From assembly GCF_014323725.1 (NCBI RefSeq), contig NZ_JABVED010000007.1:118250-182249 (forward strand): a stretch of 64,000 nucleotides of DNA. The letters run 5' to 3'. Positions within the stretch are counted from its first letter, which is position 1, and every line of letters starts with the position of its first letter. This document shows, piece by piece, positions 60,975-64,000 of the stretch. The position numbers were made by a program, and so were the translations under genes. Below the pieces are notes generated by a model. The model was not told the origin of the DNA and ran no database searches. It saw nothing but the letters and a program-made list of their open reading frames with translations. Source of the stretch: Actinokineospora xionganensis (GTDB taxonomy: Bacteria > Actinomycetota > Actinomycetes > Mycobacteriales > Pseudonocardiaceae).

Positions 60975-61994
60975 GTGGGCGGCAGGCGCGGCGACTGGAG
61001 CAAGCTCGACGAGACCGACGTGCGCGTGCGCCCGGGCAAGAGCACCCGGCCACGCAGCAAGAAGCGTCCGGAGCACGCCGACGCCGTGACGGCGATGGTC
61101 GTCGGCAAGGACCGGGGCCGCTGGACCTGCGCGGTCGACCGCGATCCGAACCACCTCGTGATCGCGATGCGCGCGCGCGAACTGGGCCGCACGTCGGTAG
61201 TGGTCGGCGACGCGGTCGACCTGGTCGGCGACACCTCGGGCAAGCCGGACACGCTGGCCCGGATCGTCCGTGTGTCGGAGCGCGCCAGCGTGCTGCGCCG
61301 CACCGCCGACGACACCGACCCGTTCGAGCGGGTGGTCGTCGCCAACGCGGAGCAACTGCTGATCGTGTGCGCGCTCGCCGACCCGCCCCCGCGTACCGGG
61401 TTCATCGACCGCTGCCTGGTCGCGGCGTTCTCCGGCGGTCTCAAGCCGGTCCTGTGCCTGACCAAGGCCGACCTGGCCGACCCGGCGGAGCTGCTGGCCG
61501 CCTACGCCGAACTCGACCTGCCGGTCGTCATCAGCAGGCACGACCAAGACCCGCTCGACATCCACGACCGCCTGCACAACCGGGTCTCCGCGCTGGTCGG
61601 ACACTCCGGCGTGGGCAAGTCCACGCTGGTCAACCGGCTGGTCCCGAACGCGTTCCGGGCGATCGGCGTGGTGAGCGCGGTCGGCAAGGGCAGGCACACG
61701 TCGACGACGGCCGTGGCTCTGCCGCTGCCCGACGGCGGCTGGGTGGTCGACACTCCGGGCATCCGCTCGTTCGGGCTGGCGCACGTCGAGCCAAACGACA
61801 TCGTGGCGGCCTTCGAGGAGTTCGTCGCACCCGCCGAGGAGTGCCCGTCGGGCTGCGGGCACCTGGGCGGCGCGGAGGACCCGGACTGCGTGCTGGACTC
61901 GGTCGTGGAGGCGGGCGAGGCCAGTGTCGGCAGGCTCACCAGCCTGCGCAGGCTGCTCGCGTCGAAAGCGGGCGCGGACGAACACCCGGCCTGA
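60975..61994 (+). CDS. rsgA: Ribosome small-subunit-dependent GTPase A
   Basis: A 339-residue circularly permuted GTPase. An OB-like N-terminal domain is followed by G4 (LTKADL), then G1 GHSGVGKST (209-217) and G3 DTPGIRSFG, in the permuted order. The C-terminal zinc knuckle is ECPSGCGHLGGAEDPDC. RsgA aids 30S subunit maturation. GTG 60975 is one base after the aroA stop. Confidence 0.95.
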   Translation: MGGRRGDWSKLDETDVRVRPGKSTRPRSKKRPEHADAVTAMVVGKDRGRWTCAVDRDPNHLVIAMRARELGRTSVVVGDAVDLVGDTSGKPDTLARIVRVSERASVLRRTADDTDPFERVVVANAEQLLIVCALADPPPRTGFIDRCLVAAFSGGLKPVLCLTKADLADPAELLAAYAELDLPVVISRHDQDPLDIHDRLHNRVSALVGHSGVGKSTLVNRLVPNAFRAIGVVSAVGKGRHTSTTAVALPLPDGGWVVDTPGIRSFGLAHVEPNDIVAAFEEFVAPAEECPSGCGHLGGAEDPDCVLDSVVEAGEASVGRLTSLRRLLASKAGADEHPA

Positions 61995-62008
61995 CAAAAT
62001 CCCCGGTC

Positions 62009-62848
62009 ATGCAGATCCAGCGGTACACCGCGTTCAGCGCCGACCCACAAGGCGGCAACCCGGCGGGCGTCGTGCTCGACGCGACAGGCGTCGACGACGC
62101 GGCGATGCTGGCCGCCGCGGCCGAGGTCGGCTACTCGGAGACCGCGTTCCTGATCCCGCGCGGACCTGGCGAGCTGGACGTGCGCTACTTCAGCCCCCTG
62201 GCCGAAGTGCCCTTCTGCGGGCACGCCACGATCGCCGCCGCGGTGGCCCACGCGGACGCCAACGGCCCCGGCACGTTCCGGCTCGCCACCTTGGCCGGGC
62301 CGGTGGAGGTGTCGACCGAGATCCGCGACGGGCGGGTGACCGCGACGCTGGTCAGCGTCGAGCCCCGGTCGGTCGAGATCGGCGACGACGACCTCACGGC
62401 GCTGCTCGCGGCGCTGCGCTGGGACGCCGCGGACCTCGACCCGGCGATGCCGGTCCGGGTCGCCTTCGGCGGCAACTGGCATCCGGTCGTCGCGGTGTCC
62501 ACCCGTGCGCGGCTGGCCGACCTGGACTACGACTTCGATCTTCTGTCCGGGCTGATGACGGCCCGCGACTGGACGACGATCGAGCTGGTCTGGCGGGAGT
62601 CCGACACCGTCTTCCACGCGCGTGACCCGTTCCCGCCCGGGGGCGTCGTGGAGGACCCGGTCACCGGCGCCGCGGCGGCCGCGTTCGGCGGATACCTGCG
62701 TGAACTCGGTCTCATCGAACCGCCCGCGACCCTCACCGTGCACCAGGGCGAGGACATGGGCAGGCCCGGGGTGATCACCCTGGGTATCCCGCTAAACGGC
62801 GGTATCTCGGTGTCCGGCACAGCCGTGCCGGTACCCGACCCCGCCTGA
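62009..62848 (+). CDS. PhzF-family isomerase/epimerase-like protein
   Basis: A 279-residue PhzF-fold protein built from two similar halves. The catalytic Glu44 is in GYSETAFL, with the N-terminal QGGNPAGVVLD, the central PFCGHATIAAA and the late EDPVTGAAAAAFGGYL. The family includes phenazine biosynthesis isomerases and many housekeeping proteins of unknown substrate. No phenazine genes are nearby, so a role in phenazine synthesis is not supported. It starts 14 bp after rsgA. Confidence 0.88.
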   Translation: MQIQRYTAFSADPQGGNPAGVVLDATGVDDAAMLAAAAEVGYSETAFLIPRGPGELDVRYFSPLAEVPFCGHATIAAAVAHADANGPGTFRLATLAGPVEVSTEIRDGRVTATLVSVEPRSVEIGDDDLTALLAALRWDAADLDPAMPVRVAFGGNWHPVVAVSTRARLADLDYDFDLLSGLMTARDWTTIELVWRESDTVFHARDPFPPGGVVEDPVTGAAAAAFGGYLRELGLIEPPATLTVHQGEDMGRPGVITLGIPLNGGISVSGTAVPVPDPA

Positions 62849-62959
62849 CCGGCGAGCCGGGGGCCGGCTACCGTTTAAACCACTGGGGTCGCAACCGACG
62901 GGACGAATCGAACGTCCTAGGTGACGACCGAGTCGATCTCTGAGGGGAACACCCACGTA

Positions 62960-63781
62960 ATGCGCAAGACGACCCTTTTGGTGTGCGGCGCGGCCCTGGC
63001 CGCTCTCACCCTGACCGCGTGCAACTCCGCCACCCCGTCGACGGGCACGTCGGGTGCGGGCACCTCGACCGAGGCCAAGCCGACCAAGTCGGGCTTCGAC
63101 AGCCTCAAGGCGCTCAGCGACGCCGTGACCGAGAAGAGCGACGGCGAGAAGAGCGCCCACTTCAAGTTCACCGGCGAGGCCGGGGGCCAGAAGCTCGAGG
63201 GCGAAGGTGACTTCAACTTCGCCGGCGAGAAGACCGCGATGCAGATGACCATGAGCACACCCGAGGGCGACATCACGATGCGCTTCCTCGACAACGTGAT
63301 CTACATGAAGATGCCGCAGCCGCTGGAGCCCGGAAAGCCGTGGCTGAAGATCGACCTGGCCGACAAGGACAACCCGATGGTCAAGGCCATGGGCGGCTCG
63401 GTCGACTCGATGAAGAACGCCGACCCGCGCCAAACGCTCAAGCAGCTCGCCGACGCCGGTGAGATCAAGTCGTCGGAGGAAGTGGAGCTCGACGGCAAGT
63501 CGACCACCCACTACAAGATCCTCGTCGACACCAGCAAGCTCAAGGGCAGCGGGCTGGGCATGGACGAGCAGTCCATCGCGGCGATGGAGAAGGCGGGCAT
63601 CAAGGAGATGCCGGTCGAGGTCTGGGTCGACGAGGAGAACCTGCCGGTTCGCTTCGTCGTCGACGTCCCGGGCAAGGGTGGCGCGAGCAGCAAGGTCCAG
63701 GCCGATTACAGCGACTGGGGCAAGGCCGTCAAGGTCGAGGCTCCCCCGGCCGCCGAGGTCGCGGAAATGCCCGGCAGCTGA
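62960..63781 (+). CDS. Lipoprotein, LppX/LprG-like
   Basis: A 273-residue lipoprotein. The signal peptide MRKTTLLVCGAALAALTLTA precedes lipobox Cys21, then a Ser/Thr/Pro-rich linker to about 50. The rest is a beta-rich domain with HFKFTGEAGGQKLEGEGDF and a repeating strand pattern like the LolA-type lipid-binding fold of LppX/LprG proteins. It would sit on the outer face of the membrane. GAGGGG lies upstream of the ATG. Lipid binding is inferred. Confidence 0.8.
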   Translation: MRKTTLLVCGAALAALTLTACNSATPSTGTSGAGTSTEAKPTKSGFDSLKALSDAVTEKSDGEKSAHFKFTGEAGGQKLEGEGDFNFAGEKTAMQMTMSTPEGDITMRFLDNVIYMKMPQPLEPGKPWLKIDLADKDNPMVKAMGGSVDSMKNADPRQTLKQLADAGEIKSSEEVELDGKSTTHYKILVDTSKLKGSGLGMDEQSIAAMEKAGIKEMPVEVWVDEENLPVRFVVDVPGKGGASSKVQADYSDWGKAVKVEAPPAAEVAEMPGS

Positions 63782-63795
63782 CCGGACAACGCATG

Positions 63796-63832
63796 ACGAG
63801 CGCCCCCACGGAAATTCCGTGGGGGCGCTCGT
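63796..63832 (+). terminator. Terminator after the lipoprotein gene
   Basis: A perfect 18-bp stem (63796-63813 with 63815-63832) enclosing a single base in its centre follows the stop by 14 bp and is succeeded by a short T-rich run. Confidence 0.9.
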
Positions 63833-63846
63833 TTGGTCTGACCCAG

Positions 63847-64000
63847 GTGTCGGCCGTGGGACAAAGATCAGCCCATGTCCCGTGTTACAGCGGTGGTCGG
63901 TCGGGGGACGGACTTAACCCATGTCCCGTGTTACAGCGGTGGTCGGTCGGGGGGACGGACTTAACCCATGTGCGGGTAACGGTGGTCAGTCGGCGGCACG
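63847..64000. repeat. Tandem repeat of about 46 bp at the right edge
   Basis: Two near-identical units start with CCCATGTCCCGTGTTACAGC at 63872 and 63918 (46- and 47-bp periods; one extra G). A diverged unit precedes them (63847-63871, recognisable by GGTG.TCGG...GGGACA) and another follows from 63965 to the window end. No spacer-repeat alternation is present. Confidence 0.9.

Noticed and set aside
62009..62848. PhzF homolog as part of a phenazine cluster
   Set aside because: No other phz genes are nearby; the gene sits behind aroA-rsgA and the family is mostly housekeeping.
63872..64000. Right-edge repeat as a CRISPR array
   Set aside because: Units are contiguous with no unique spacers of constant length, and no cas genes are present.

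Overview
The window is about 64 kb of high-GC actinobacterial chromosome. The best fit is a member of the Pseudonocardiales (Saccharothrix/Actinokineospora/Amycolatopsis relatives), inferred from gene content and codon use rather than from any search. Diagnostic genes are a fused 2-oxoglutarate decarboxylase/dehydrogenase (kgd), whiB1, a sigR/rsrA pair, the 24-residue ribosomal protein bL37, a nickel superoxide dismutase with its protease, and an XRE-DUF5753 regulator. Many genes appear to be leaderless: a -10 hexamer of the form TANNNT ends about seven bases before the start codon. I saw no tRNA, rRNA, CRISPR array or transposase.

Left part (1-13 kb). The 5' end of an acyl-CoA carboxylase beta subunit (AccD1 type) and a TetR regulator share the operator GTTAGCG-NN-CGCTAAC, with a secreted SGNH hydrolase between them. 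Then come a GNAT enzyme, a FadR-type regulator overlapping a sterol desaturase-like gene, a methyltransferase followed by a PAS-GGDEF-degenerate EAL protein, a second SGNH hydrolase, and a PucR regulator upstream of alanine dehydrogenase. A gene-poor stretch at 12.1-12.9 kb holds decayed repeats and hairpins.

Middle part (13-43 kb). Here are an ABC ATPase with a glutamine/tyrosine-rich tail and its permease, a fused double ABC exporter, kgd with a conserved small gene, an aldo/keto reductase, and a complete overlapping histidine-utilization operon (hutH-hutU-M20 hydrolase-hutF-hutI) divergent from an IclR regulator. They are followed by an OpuC-type osmoprotectant importer, a BpsA-like aminopropyltransferase, an XRE regulator with a DUF397 remnant, a PAS3-GGDEF-EAL protein and malic enzyme.

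Right part (43-64 kb). This holds an RmlC-type epimerase, the divergent sodX/sodN pair, and a HicA/HicB-like toxin-antitoxin cassette that splits a convergent gene junction and is flanked by two copies of that junction. A histidine phosphatase, a GNAT enzyme, a secreted subtilisin and a lipid kinase follow. Next is a block whose order, from memory, matches Mycobacterium tuberculosis around Rv3219-Rv3228: whiB1, pdtaS, a biotinyl-domain protein, bL37, rsrA, sigR, ybaK, an SRAP protein, aroA and rsgA. A PhzF-like protein, a lipoprotein and a tandem repeat running off the right edge close the window.

Regulatory logic visible in the DNA includes the shared TetR operator, a TGGT-N3-ACCA FadR-type site, two GTGA-N6-TCAC CRP-type sites before whiB1, a sigma-R promoter (GGGAAT-N18-GTT) before sigR, an inverted repeat between hutH and iclR, and a 14-bp palindrome before ald.
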